64,000 nucleotides of DNA from Streptomyces durmitorensis (GCF_023498005.1 NZ_CP097289.1:9052001-9116000); one strand, 5' to 3'. Positions 1 through 8,184 are shown, counted from the stretch's first letter. Numbers and translations are program-made. Notes: a model not told the origin generated them from the sequence alone.

Positions 1-808
1 CGGCGACGTTCTCGCGCAGGTGGTCGACGGAGGAGGTACCGGGGATCAGGACGGTGGTGGCCGAGCGCTGGAGCAGCCAGGCCAACGCGACCTGCTGCGG
101 CGAGGCGTCCAGCTGGGCGGCGACCCGGGTGAGGGTCTCGGACTGCAGGGGGCTGAAGCCGCCGAGGGGGAAGAACGATGCGAACGCGATGTTCTCCGCG
201 GCGCAGCGGTCCACGAGGGCATCGTCGGTCCGGTTGGCGAGGTTGTAGAGGTTTTGCACGGTGACGACCGGGGCGATGGTCTGCGCCTCCGTGAGCTGGG
301 CGTCGGATACGCCGCTGAGGCCGAGGTGGCGGATCAGACCCTGTTCGCGCAGCTCGGCCAGGGCACCGAACTGTTCGGCGATGGAGTCCTCTGAGGTGCC
401 TTCGACGGAGCCGAGACGCAGGTTGACCACGTCCAGGATGTCCAGGCCCAGGTGTTGCACGTTCTCGTGAACCTGGGCCTTCAGGTCCGCGGGCTCCAGG
501 GAAGGGATCCAGCCGCCGTCGTCGCTGCGGCGGGCGCCGACCTTGGTGACGATGCGCAGGTCCGCGCGGTAGGGGTGCAGGGCTTCCTTGATGGGTTCGT
601 TGACGACGGCGGGGCCGTAGAAGTCGCTGGTGTCGATGTGCGTGATTCCGAGGTCGACCGCCTCGCGTAGCACGGCGAGCGCCTGGTCACGGTCCTTGGG
701 CGGGCCGAAGACGCCGGGGCCTGTGAGTTGCATGGCTCCGTAGCCCATGCGGCTGATCGCGAGGTCTTCCGCCAGGGTGAGCGTTCCGCCGGGAGTGGTG
801 GTGGTCAT
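1..808 (-). CDS. Aldo/keto reductase (YdbC-like), 3' end beyond window
   Basis: Cytosolic NADPH-dependent carbonyl reductase of the AKR barrel family. It reads leftward off the window edge, so about 269 residues are visible. Seen: GYGAMQLTG near residues 22-30, the AKR Asp-Tyr pair in DTSDFYG (Asp59, Tyr64), the Lys of VTKVG (89) and a late IPGTSSV cofactor segment. The strand that usually carries the catalytic His reads DVVNLR, as in YdbC-type members, so it is an AKR subgroup rather than a damaged copy. The ATG at 808 is preceded by GGAAGG. It is divergent from the XRE regulator at 974 with 165 bp between, so that regulator is the obvious candidate controller. Substrate unknown. Confidence 0.85.
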   Translation of the reverse strand, partial: MTTTTPGGTLTLAEDLAISRMGYGAMQLTGPGVFGPPKDRDQALAVLREAVDLGITHIDTSDFYGPAVVNEPIKEALHPYRADLRIVTKVGARRSDDGGWIPSLEPADLKAQVHENVQHLGLDILDVVNLRLGSVEGTSEDSIAEQFGALAELREQGLIRHLGLSGVSDAQLTEAQTIAPVVTVQNLYNLANRTDDALVDRCAAENIAFASFFPLGGFSPLQSETLTRVAAQLDASPQQVALAWLLQRSATTVLIPGTSSVDHLRENVA

Positions 809-919
809 GTCGTGCCTTCCTTGTCTTCTCTGCCGAGCAGGTCATCCGGGGTTTCGTGACAACCTGCCGGTTCTGTCACTTTCCTCCGTGCGTGATGATC
901 TCGGCAGTACCCCCGTGTT

Positions 920-929
920 CCTAGGAGTG
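920..929. promoter_or_regulatory. CCTAGGAGTG element between AKR and XRE regulator
   Basis: The 10-mer CCTAGGAGTG lies in the divergent AKR/XRE promoter region. The same 10-mer occurs in inverted orientation at 3793-3802 between the SDR gene and the second XRE/MmyB regulator. A shared element at two like-organised regulator/reductase pairs suggests a regulator binding site, or a conserved promoter part containing the CTAG core. Confidence 0.4.
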
Positions 930-973
930 AAAAGACCAGCCACCTCCCACACAGCGGCTCTACCTTGGGTGTC

Positions 974-1792
974 ATGGAGAACACCAACCCTCTGGGCGCG
1001 TTCCTACGGGCCAGGCGCGAGCTGGTCAGCCCCGAGGCCGTCGGGATCACCCCGCACGGACTGCGCCGGGTCAAGGGGCTGCGCCGGGAGGAAGTCGCCA
1101 CACTCGCCGGCATCAGCTCCGACTACTACCTGCGCCTGGAACAAGGACGCGACCACAACCCCTCCGTCCAGGTCCTCGAAGCGCTGGCCGGTGTCCTCCA
1201 ACTGGACGGCGACGCCACCGCCTACTTGCTGGGCCTGTCCGGCAGCCGCCCGCGCAAGACGGTCCGACCGGCGGCCGAGCGGGTGCCGGTCAGCATCAAA
1301 TACATGCTGGCGCAGATGCCGATGCCCGCATTCGTGCACGGCCGGTACTTCGATGTGCTGGCCGCCAATCCGATGGCCCGCGCCCTGTCTCCGAACATGG
1401 CGCCCGGCGTCAACCGGCTGCGCGCGGCCTTCCTCGACCCCCGCGAACGGGAACTGCACCGCGACTGGGCACAGGCCACCGTCGGCGTGGTCGCCCAACT
1501 GCGGGCATCGGCCGGACCGGCCGGCGACGACCCGCGCCTGGCCGCGCTGGTCGGCGAACTCTCCCTCAAGAGTGACCGCTTCCGAAGCCTGTGGGCCCGC
1601 CATGATGTCCGCCGAAGGGAAACGGAAGTCAGCCGGATGCGGCACCCCAAGGTCGGAGACCTTGAGCTGTACCGCGAAAAGCTCACCATCAACGGCACCG
1701 ACGGCCAACTCCTCGTCGTCTACCACGCAAAGCCCGGCTCCCCGTCCGCACAATCGCTGACGCGTCTGGGCTCGCCGGCCGCCACCGAGTGA
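974..1792 (+). CDS. XRE-family regulator with MmyB-like ligand domain
   Basis: DNA-binding transcriptional regulator of 272 residues. The N-terminal XRE helix-turn-helix (about residues 8-75) contains LRREEVATLAGIS and DYYLRLEQGRD, the signature of the Streptomyces HTH_31/MmyB group. The rest (about 95-260) is the MmyB-type ligand-binding domain. An in-frame TTG lies 9 bases upstream, but the ATG at 974 fits the conserved family start (MENTNPLG). It is divergent from the aldo/keto reductase. This family commonly represses a neighbouring reductase gene. Two more relatives lie at 3827 and 7051. Confidence 0.88.
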   Translation: MENTNPLGAFLRARRELVSPEAVGITPHGLRRVKGLRREEVATLAGISSDYYLRLEQGRDHNPSVQVLEALAGVLQLDGDATAYLLGLSGSRPRKTVRPAAERVPVSIKYMLAQMPMPAFVHGRYFDVLAANPMARALSPNMAPGVNRLRAAFLDPRERELHRDWAQATVGVVAQLRASAGPAGDDPRLAALVGELSLKSDRFRSLWARHDVRRRETEVSRMRHPKVGDLELYREKLTINGTDGQLLVVYHAKPGSPSAQSLTRLGSPAATE

Positions 1793-1961
1793 GCACCCCG
1801 ACGACGGAGGGCGCTGGACTACCGCATCAAGTGCCGCACCTCGTATGGGTGATGGCTGATCGTTTCTTCGCTGCGGGCAGGAATGACTTCCGTTTCACCG
1901 TGCAATGGCTGAAGGTGAGCGCCACCATCTGACGGGGCGCCTGCCAGAGAGGGTGCAGCGT

Positions 1962-2261
1962 ATGCAGATCCAAAGGGCGGCACTCGCCGTCGTCATGAGT
2001 GCGGTGGCGCTCGGAACCACCGTCGGCACTGTCGCCGCAGCGGCCCCCGCATCCGTCGGCCTGAGGGCGAGCAGTTGCGGCGAGGCCGTCCGTAACACTC
2101 GGGCCGACCTGCAGCAGGCAGGCGCCCCGACCGGCGCGAGCGACTGGCAGAGCGTACGCAACGCCGCGCAGGACTTCCTCAACCAGCACCCCTGGAACAG
2201 CCCGGGTACCCAGGTTCTCCAGGCGGACGTCAACGACCTGAACCGGCTCTGCGCGTCGTGA
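1962..2261 (+). CDS. Small secreted protein, 99 aa
   Basis: Predicted exported protein of unknown function. Residues 1-28 form a classic signal peptide: basic MQIQR, a hydrophobic core, then an AAAAPA-type cleavage region. The mature part, about 70 residues, has two cysteines (one near its start in SSCGE, one in the terminal LCAS) that could form a disulfide. The ATG at 1962 was preferred over an upstream alternative because it begins exactly at the signal peptide. Another small exported protein follows at 2341. No named domain recognised. Confidence 0.6.
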   Translation: MQIQRAALAVVMSAVALGTTVGTVAAAAPASVGLRASSCGEAVRNTRADLQQAGAPTGASDWQSVRNAAQDFLNQHPWNSPGTQVLQADVNDLNRLCAS

Positions 2262-2340
2262 GGCTCGTCCGGTGTGGCCCGACCATTCTTCTGTCCACCG
2301 CCCCGGACCGCCGCACGTGATCACCATCGACAGGATCACC

Positions 2341-2496
2341 ATGTATCGCCTTCTCGCTTCCTTCGCCGTGTTCACCACGCTGCTGGTGGCGGCGGTGCCC
2401 GCGGTGGCCGCTGGCCCATGCGACCAGTTTCCGCAGGATTCATACGCGTACGCCGAGTGCGAAGCCCAGCACCAATGGTCCTCAGCGGGTGCGTAG
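2341..2496 (+). CDS. Very small secreted peptide, 51 aa
   Basis: Short open frame starting MYRLLASF. A strong hydrophobic signal sequence ends in AVAA, which leaves a mature peptide of about 27 residues containing two cysteines (GPCDQF and AECEA) and acidic and aromatic residues. A frame extending upstream to 2272 lacks signal-peptide logic, so 2341 was chosen. It lies 79 bp after the 99-residue secreted protein, possibly in one transcript. Function unknown; a disulfide-bonded extracellular peptide is the simplest reading. Confidence 0.45.
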   Translation: MYRLLASFAVFTTLLVAAVPAVAAGPCDQFPQDSYAYAECEAQHQWSSAGA

Positions 2497-2559
2497 GCAC
2501 GCCGTCGCCCGCCGTACCCTGGGCTCCGAAGGTGCGGCGTCAGGAGCGGGCCTGGCAGG

Positions 2560-2916
2560 TCAGATTTCGTTGTTCCACATGCGGAACATGGTGCATCTGT
2601 CGTTCTCGTCGAACGTGACGGTCCACAGGTTGGCGAAGGTGCCCAGTTCTTTGTAGCGACCGGTTCCTTCGATGGCCGCGGTGTCGCCGTTGATGGTGAG
2701 GAGGGACCAGTCGAAGTCCCAGCCGCCCTCCTGCCATCCTGCACGGCCCTGCCAGCCTTCGACGATGGCGTCGCGGCCGATCCAGTCGGTCGCGTAGGGC
2801 CACTCGTGGTATTCGGCCTGCGGGGTGAACAGTGCGGCGATGTCCTTCTTGTTGCTGCTGGTCCAGGCCCGCAGATACCCCTCGACCCAGGCGCGCACCT
2901 GTTCTTCGGTCACCAT
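2560..2916 (-). CDS. NTF2-like (SnoaL/ketosteroid-isomerase fold) protein
   Basis: A 118-residue cytosolic protein of the NTF2-like cone fold, used by small isomerases, cyclases and ligand-binding proteins. Seen: the N-terminal helix VRAWVEGYLRAW, the ALFTPQAEYHEWPY strand region, the IVEGW motif, and the closing strands LLTINGDTAAIEG and FANLWTV. It is 31 bp downstream of the SDR gene on the same strand, so probably one transcript. A decayed relative lies at 5439-5571. Catalytic role not assignable. Confidence 0.75.
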   Translation of the reverse strand: MVTEEQVRAWVEGYLRAWTSSNKKDIAALFTPQAEYHEWPYATDWIGRDAIVEGWQGRAGWQEGGWDFDWSLLTINGDTAAIEGTGRYKELGTFANLWTVTFDENDRCTMFRMWNNEI

Positions 2917-2947
2917 GACAGCTGCCTTCCGTAACGGGGCGTGCCGC

Positions 2948-3694
2948 TCATCCTTGAGCGGTGGGGCGAATGACGAGTTCGTTGACGTCCACCTCGGCAG
3001 GCTGGGCGATGGCGTAGTGGACGGCCTCGCCGATCGCGGCGGCTGGGATGGCGATGTCCATCTGGCCCGAGACCGCGTCCTTGGTGTTCTGGTCGCCGAT
3101 GGTGTCGGTCAGCTCGCTGCGCGTCAGGCCGGGACTGATCACGGTGACCCGCAGGTCCCTGCTCTCCTGGCGCAGGCCCTCCGACAGGGCACGGACGGCG
3201 TGCTTGGTGGCGCTGTAGACGGCGGCGGTCGGGTCGACCCGCAGCCCTGACACGGAGGCGATGTTCACGATGTGTCCGGCTCCCTGGGTGCGCATGATCG
3301 GCAGGACGGCGGCGATGCCGTGCAGGACTCCGCGCAGGTTGACGTCGATCATGCGGTCCCACTCGTCGGTCCGCAGCGCGTCAAGGCGGGACAGGGGCAT
3401 CACTCCGGCGTTGTTGACCAGGACGTCGACGCGGCCGTACCGGTCGTGGGCGGCCTGGACGAAGGTCCGCATGCTGAGGGGGTCGGCCACGTCCAGGGTG
3501 TGGGGCAGGGCGCTGCCGGCACCGGCTTCGATGTCCTTGGCGAGGGCGTCCAGGCGCTCTGTGCGGCGGGCGCCCAGCACCACTTGATGGCCCGCTGCTG
3601 CCAGCCGTCGGGCGGTGGCCTCGCCGATGCCGCTGCTGGCCCCGGTGATCAGGACGATCTTCGGGGTGGCCGTGGGCGGGTACGTCATGCTCAT
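2948..3694 (-). CDS. SDR-family NAD(P)-dependent oxidoreductase
   Basis: Classical short-chain dehydrogenase/reductase, 248 residues, cytosolic. Seen: the nucleotide-binding TGASSGIG (17-24), NNAG (94-97), and the catalytic Ser147, Tyr160 and Lys164 in IASVS and YSATK. The GARR after strand 2 suggests NADP(H) preference. A second start, ATG at 3688, is equally possible. It is divergent from the XRE regulator at 3827 and followed by the NTF2-like gene. The layout repeats the AKR/XRE pair at the left edge. Substrate unknown. Confidence 0.9.
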   Translation of the reverse strand: MSMTYPPTATPKIVLITGASSGIGEATARRLAAAGHQVVLGARRTERLDALAKDIEAGAGSALPHTLDVADPLSMRTFVQAAHDRYGRVDVLVNNAGVMPLSRLDALRTDEWDRMIDVNLRGVLHGIAAVLPIMRTQGAGHIVNIASVSGLRVDPTAAVYSATKHAVRALSEGLRQESRDLRVTVISPGLTRSELTDTIGDQNTKDAVSGQMDIAIPAAAIGEAVHYAIAQPAEVDVNELVIRPTAQG

Positions 3695-3792
3695 CCCTTC
3701 GTCAGGCAGGCGGCCTCGTGGTTGGACCGTCCGGTTCCGCCAGCATGGGTCTGGTCTCGCGGATGGGGCAGGAGGTCTCTTCCTGGGTGCCG

Positions 3793-3802
3793 CACTCCTA
3801 GG
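3793..3802. promoter_or_regulatory. Inverted copy of CCTAGGAGTG, SDR/XRE promoter
   Basis: CACTCCTAGG, the exact reverse complement of the 920-929 element, lies 25 bp before the second XRE/MmyB start codon and about 100 bp before the SDR start. Its recurrence at both regulator/reductase pairs supports a shared regulatory role. Confidence 0.4.
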
Positions 3803-3826
3803 TAGAGGCGGCGTAGCATTTTGGGT

Positions 3827-4675
3827 ATGAGCGGCAATGAACTGGGCGAATTCCTACTGGCACGCCGTTCCCGAGTCAGCCCGCAGGATGCGGGACTTCC
3901 CCGCTCCATGGGTCGCCGGGTGAGCGGGCTGCGGCGCGAAGAGGTCGCGGTACTGGCAGGGGTCAGCGCTGACTACTACGCGCGCCTGGAGCAGGGCCGC
4001 GAACGGCACCCCTCCGGACAGGTCATCGACGCCCTCGCCCGGGCCCTGGGCCTGGACTCCGATGCCTGCTGGCACGCCTACCGCCTGGCCGGCCTCGTAC
4101 CGCGCGACGAAGCCCCCGACCTCGACGGGGAGCGGGTGGCACCCGACCTGCAGCGGCTGATGGACACCTTTCCGGCAGCCGTCGCCTACGTGGTCAACCG
4201 CCGACTGGACGTCCTCGCGTCGAACGCGCCGGCCGCCGCGCTGCTCTCCCCGCTGGCCGACCCGCGCCACATGGTCCACTCGCTGTTCTGCGACCCTGCG
4301 GCGCGCACGCTGTTCGCAGACTGGGACAGCGTGGCGCGCGACACCGTCGCCGCGCTGCGGCTTGCGTACGGGCATGAGCGCCACGATGTGCGGATCACGG
4401 CCCTGGTCGATGAACTCCGCGCTGAGAGCGAGGAGTTCGCAAAGCTGTGGGGACACCAGGACGTCAACCGGCTGGGCAGCAGGACCAAGACCTTCCACCA
4501 CCCCGTGGTGGGGACGCTGACCCTCTCGTACCAGACCTTCGAGGTGCAGGACGCGCCCGGTCAGAGCCTGCTGGTCGGCACCGCTGCACCCGGCAGCACG
4601 GACGCCGACCGCCTGGCCCTGCTCCGCGGTGCGCAGCTGCTGGACGACCGGCAGGCGTCCTCCGCCCTCCAGTAA
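3827..4675 (+). CDS. XRE-family regulator with MmyB-like ligand domain
   Basis: Transcriptional regulator of 282 residues, same family as the gene at 974. Helix-turn-helix signature LRREEVAVLAGVS and DYYARLEQGRE in the first 80 residues, then an MmyB-type domain containing AYVVNRRLDVLASN and a C-terminal KTFHHPVVG strand. ATG at 3827 chosen; an in-frame TTG 6 bases upstream is possible. It is divergent from the SDR gene. The TetR gene at 4709 follows 33 bp after its stop on the same strand. Confidence 0.88.
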   Translation: MSGNELGEFLLARRSRVSPQDAGLPRSMGRRVSGLRREEVAVLAGVSADYYARLEQGRERHPSGQVIDALARALGLDSDACWHAYRLAGLVPRDEAPDLDGERVAPDLQRLMDTFPAAVAYVVNRRLDVLASNAPAAALLSPLADPRHMVHSLFCDPAARTLFADWDSVARDTVAALRLAYGHERHDVRITALVDELRAESEEFAKLWGHQDVNRLGSRTKTFHHPVVGTLTLSYQTFEVQDAPGQSLLVGTAAPGSTDADRLALLRGAQLLDDRQASSALQ

Positions 4676-4685
4676 CGGGAACCAT

Positions 4686-4697
4686 CGTTTTCGTTTA
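4686..4697. promoter_or_regulatory. Putative TetR operator (TAAACGAAAACG on minus)
   Basis: Twelve bases just upstream of the TetR start; reading the minus strand gives TAAACGAAAACG. The identical 12-mer occurs at 12935-12946 before the flavin monooxygenase gene, and the half-site ATCGTTT here also forms the palindrome at 12994-13005. The position 11 bp from the start codon suits an autoregulatory operator. Confidence 0.5.
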
Positions 4698-4708
4698 GGG
4701 TGGGCGAC

Positions 4709-5326
4709 ATGCCCCGCTTGAGTGAGGAGCGCCGGGAAGAACGGCGCCGCCACATCCTGGTCAGTGCCTGGAGCTGCTTCTCCCGCAATGGCTTCCACGC
4801 CTCGTCGATGGACGACGTCATCGCCGCGACCGGTATGTCCTCCAGTGCCGTCTACCGTTACTTCCGCAGCAAGGACGAGCTCATCGACGCCGCCGCGGAG
4901 GAGGCTTTGACGCTGGTGCGCGATGTGTTCGGGCGGCTGTTGGAGCGCCGTCCCACGCCGTCGCCGTCGCAGGTCCTCGAGGCGATGGTGGCCGAGGCTC
5001 GTGAGCGGGGCGAAGGGAAGCCGTACGACCTGACCCGCATCGCGATCCAGGCATGGGGTGAGGCGCTGCGCAGTCCCGAACTGGAACGGCGTACCCGGAC
5101 GTTCTATCTGGCGATGCGTGACAGTCTTGCGGAATTGGCGCGGCGCTGGCGCGATGAGGGGCGGGTGCCGCCGACTGCGGACCCGGAGCAGGTCGCGGCG
5201 GTATTGATGACCCTCATGCCGGGGCTGCTGGTCGGCCGTCATCTGGTGGCGCCGGTCAGTGCGGAGCAGTTGATCGGCGGTCTTTCGTCCCTGGCGTCGG
5301 CCTTCGACGAAGTGCCGTCGTCGTGA
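4709..5326 (+). CDS. TetR/AcrR-family regulator
   Basis: One-component repressor of 205 residues. The N-terminal TetR helix-turn-helix spans about residues 10-60, with MDDVIAATGMSSSAVYRYF and a following KDELI helix. The C-terminal helical ligand domain is of the common actinobacterial type (LTRIAIQAWGEAL). The ATG at 4709 follows the putative operator; a GTG 9 bases earlier is possible. The shared 12-mer at its own promoter and at the 12877 monooxygenase promoter suggests it represses itself and that operon. Confidence 0.88.
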   Translation: MPRLSEERREERRRHILVSAWSCFSRNGFHASSMDDVIAATGMSSSAVYRYFRSKDELIDAAAEEALTLVRDVFGRLLERRPTPSPSQVLEAMVAEARERGEGKPYDLTRIAIQAWGEALRSPELERRTRTFYLAMRDSLAELARRWRDEGRVPPTADPEQVAAVLMTLMPGLLVGRHLVAPVSAEQLIGGLSSLASAFDEVPSS

Positions 5327-5438
5327 GGCGCTTCACCGGGTTTTCACCCCGTCATTGTCGCCGGGGAGACGGGCCCCGGTGTCTCCGTCCGGCGAGGTGC
5401 TGCCAGGCCGGGCCCCGGCGATGCTCGTTGTGCGAGGA

Positions 5439-5571
5439 CTCACGATCAACGGGGACATCGCAGCCGTTGAGGGAACCGCACGGAGCCTGGCGCCTTCGCC
5501 AACCTGTGCACTGTGCTTTCGACAGACACGGGGAGTACACGGTGATGGGGAGGTGGAAGAGCAAGGTCTGA
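5439..5571 (+). pseudogene. NTF2-like gene relic, frameshifted
   Basis: Decayed 3' end of a gene like the intact NTF2-like gene at 2560-2916. In one frame LTINGDIAAVEGTAR matches LTINGDTAAIEGTGR. One frameshift later GAFANLCTV matches GTFANLWTV. A second shift gives FDRHGEYTVMGRWKSKV and a stop, aligning with the intact FDENDRCTMFRMWNNEI ending. No 5' half or start codon was found. It lies in a 300-bp gap that otherwise holds nothing recognisable. Confidence 0.7.
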
Positions 5572-5629
5572 CATCCCGGCTGTGATGACCTGTCCTGGGG
5601 CCACCAGGCACGCCTTGAAAGGACCGTCT

Positions 5630-5962
5630 GTGATCACTCTGCTCACCGTCATCCGCAAGAAACCCGAGGTCTCCACCGAGGACTTCCGCCACTTCATGAA
5701 ATACGAATACGGACCGACCTATGAGGCGCTCCCGCAGACCCTTGCCTACGTCCAGTACCACCTCACCGACCTCGCCTCCGACGGTGCGGAGGACCCGATC
5801 GACGCCATCGTGCAGATTAGCTTCGAGTCGCAGGAAGCCATGGCCGAGGCACTCTCGACCGACGCGTACAAGAAGGCCCACGAACTGCGCGAGCAGTACA
5901 TGCGTGAGACTTCCGTCGGTATCCACTCGGCACGCGTCGACGAGACCATCACCTTCGTGTGA
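5630..5962 (+). CDS. EthD-domain / ferredoxin-like fold protein
   Basis: A 110-residue protein of the dimeric alpha+beta barrel type, best matching EthD-domain proteins (ITLLTVIRKKPEVSTEDFRHF, then a central YVQYHL strand and a SFESQEAM helix). Such proteins bind or degrade small aromatic or ether compounds, often as oxidoreductase accessories. The GTG at 5630 with GAAAGGA upstream marks the family N-terminus better than the in-frame ATG at 5582. Role here is inferred only from fold. Confidence 0.65.
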   Translation: MITLLTVIRKKPEVSTEDFRHFMKYEYGPTYEALPQTLAYVQYHLTDLASDGAEDPIDAIVQISFESQEAMAEALSTDAYKKAHELREQYMRETSVGIHSARVDETITFV

Positions 5963-6148
5963 AACCAGACAGCACTCGGCGGTCCGCTGCCTGGAACCTC
6001 GGGCAGACGCCGGTCACCTGCTCGGTCGCGCTCAGCGCGCCGTAACTGCTTGTCTGCGTGCTCCGACCTCTCGTTGGCCCCGAGCCGAACGCCACCGGAG
6101 GGGGACCCCGACCGGGCCACCGGTCAGGCAAGGCTTCGCCGGTGATCG

Positions 6149-7051
6149 CTACCGGCTGCGGTCTTGGTCCGTGGTGTGGTCGCCGGGCTGGGCGGCCGGG
6201 TCGGCGGACCACTGGAGGAGGAAGCGCAGTGCTTCCTGGGAAGGGGAGCCCGGTGGGGGCGTGTAGGCGACGAGTTGCTGGTCGGGCTGTGTGTCGACGG
6301 AGAACTGCTGGACGTCGAGGGTCACGGTGCCGATGACCGGGTGGCGGTAGGTCTTGGTGAGCTGCCTGGGCCCGCGGACCTGGTGGCTTCCCCACCAGGT
6401 GCGGAAGTCCGGGTCTCGGACGGTGAGTTCGCCGACCAGGTCAGTCAGGGCTCGGTCGTTGGGGTTGCGTCCGGCTTCCATCCGCAGGACCGCGACGCAT
6501 TCGCGGGCGGCGCGAGGCCAGTCCGCGTACAGGGCCCGGTAGGCGTCGTCGAGGAAGGTCAGCCGGATCAGGTTGCGCTCGTGGGCAGGCAGCGCGGCGA
6601 AGTCGGTCAGCAGAGCCGCCGCACCTCGGTTCCAGGCCAGCACGTCCATGCGGCGGTTGAGGACCATCGCGGGGATGTCGTGCATGCCGTCGAGCAACTG
6701 CTGCAGTTGCGGGTCGATCTTGCGCCGGGCGGGCTGTCGGGCGGGAGCGGCCTGGGGGACGTCGGCGACGGCGAACAGGTACGCGCGTTCGTCCGGGGCG
6801 AGCTGCAGTGCGTCGGCGAGGGCGTCGAGGACAGGACGGGAGACCCGGCGGGTCCGGCCCTGTTCCAGCCGGACGACGTAGTCGATGCTCACGTGGGCGA
6901 GCTGGGCCAGTTCCTCGCGGCGCAGGCCCGCTACCCGGCGCAGGCGGCCATCGTCGGGCAGGCCGACCTGGTGCGGGTCGAGGGCGGCTCGGCGGGCGCG
7001 CAGGAAGTCGCCCAGGTCATTGCCGCCCGGAGGATCGCCGGCGTTTTCCAT
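6149..7051 (-). CDS. XRE-family regulator with MmyB-like ligand domain
   Basis: Third member of this regulator family in 7 kb, 300 residues. Helix-turn-helix LRREELAQLAHVS and DYVVRLEQGRT within residues 20-90, then an MmyB-type domain (AMVLNRRMDVLAWN, KTYRHPVIG). The start is the ATG at 7051; the frame stays open for about 1.9 kb upstream, but that stretch is antisense to the hydrolase and not coding. It is divergent from the YcjY-like hydrolase. Confidence 0.87.
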   Translation of the reverse strand: MENAGDPPGGNDLGDFLRARRAALDPHQVGLPDDGRLRRVAGLRREELAQLAHVSIDYVVRLEQGRTRRVSRPVLDALADALQLAPDERAYLFAVADVPQAAPARQPARRKIDPQLQQLLDGMHDIPAMVLNRRMDVLAWNRGAAALLTDFAALPAHERNLIRLTFLDDAYRALYADWPRAARECVAVLRMEAGRNPNDRALTDLVGELTVRDPDFRTWWGSHQVRGPRQLTKTYRHPVIGTVTLDVQQFSVDTQPDQQLVAYTPPPGSPSQEALRFLLQWSADPAAQPGDHTTDQDRSR

Positions 7052-7216
7052 GGCTCCCAGTGTCCTCGGGGTGGCAGCCGCGTGCCTGGTACTGATCTGC
7101 ATAGGCAGGTCCCGCCCTGGAACCTCGGACAGGGCGGCGCGATGGTGGTGAAGGTGGCCGGCGCACTCGACGCGGTCACCGGAAACCCGCCCCCTGAGGG
7201 CGAGCCCGCCCTTTGT

Positions 7217-8158
7217 GTGACCGGAGAGCAGCACCATGAAGACGGACGTCACTTCACCAGCGCCGACCTGAACCTCGTCGGCCACCTCTACACCCCCGAC
7301 GGCGAAGCTGACGGCCCCCGCCCCGCAATCGTGGTGGGGCATCCCGGCAGCGGTGTGAAGGAACAGGCCGCCGGCCTGTACGCGCGGCGCCTGGCCGGGC
7401 ACGGCTTCGTCACCCTCGCGTTCGACGCCGCCTACCAGGGCGAGAGCGAGGGAACCCCGCGTGGCCTGGAGGACCCGGCCCAGCGGGTGGAGGACGTCAA
7501 GTCCGCCGTCTCGTTCCTGACCACCCGCGACGATGTGGACCCCGACCGCATCGGGGTACTGGGCATCTGCGCCTCCGGCGGATACGTGCTTCCCGCCGCC
7601 GCTACCGACCACCGTATCCAGGCCGTGGGCACCGTCAGTGCCGTCGACATCGCCCGCCAGTTCCGCCTGGGCGCCGATGGCGCGCAGGACCCCGCCGTCA
7701 TCCAGGGCATGCTTGACGCCGCCGCGGCTGCGCGTACCGCCGAAGCCCGCGGCGAGGGTATGCAGAGCTTCCCGCTCTTCCCCGACACTGCCGAGCAGGC
7801 CCGCGCCCTGGGCGGCCGGCACGGCTTCGAGGGCTTCGAGTACTACCGCACCGAGCGCGCCCAATATCCGCGCTCGGCGAAGTTCCTCACCTGGTCCAGC
7901 GTCGACCGCCTGGCCTTCTTCGACGCCTTCGGATTCGTCGACCTGATCGCGCCCCGTCCGCTGCTGATGATCGTCGGCAGCGAAGCGGTGACGTCCTGGA
8001 TGGCCGTCGAGGCGTTCCAGCACGCCCGCGGCCCGAAGGAGCTGCACTGGATCGACGGAGCCAGCCACGTCGACCTCTACGACAAGGAGCGGTACGTCGG
8101 CCCCGCGGTCGCAAAGCTCGCCGACTTCTTCAAGGCCCACCTGGCCGAGGCCGAGTAG
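7217..8158 (+). CDS. YcjY-like alpha/beta hydrolase, 5' frameshift suspected
   Basis: Alpha/beta hydrolase fold enzyme related to dienelactone-hydrolase/YcjY proteins. Seen: LVGHLYTPDG, oxyanion region GHPGSG, nucleophile elbow GICASGG, and a C-terminal ASHVDLYD with the catalytic His. The best start, ATG at 7236 with GGAGAG upstream, encodes MKTDVTSPAP and then stops, although MKTDVT is a typical start for the family. Adding one base near 7249 would join it to the main frame. As written, translation could only begin at the in-frame GTG at 7217. Either a real frameshift or a sequencing error. Divergent from the XRE regulator at 7051. Confidence 0.75.
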   Translation: MTGEQHHEDGRHFTSADLNLVGHLYTPDGEADGPRPAIVVGHPGSGVKEQAAGLYARRLAGHGFVTLAFDAAYQGESEGTPRGLEDPAQRVEDVKSAVSFLTTRDDVDPDRIGVLGICASGGYVLPAAATDHRIQAVGTVSAVDIARQFRLGADGAQDPAVIQGMLDAAAAARTAEARGEGMQSFPLFPDTAEQARALGGRHGFEGFEYYRTERAQYPRSAKFLTWSSVDRLAFFDAFGFVDLIAPRPLLMIVGSEAVTSWMAVEAFQHARGPKELHWIDGASHVDLYDKERYVGPAVAKLADFFKAHLAEAE

Positions 8159-8184
8159 ACCGGCTGCCCTGCGCACCGAAACTC

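Noticed and set aside
3854..5242. Long minus-strand frame opposite XRE and TetR genes
   Set aside because: Covers two recognised plus-strand genes and has no protein-like pattern.
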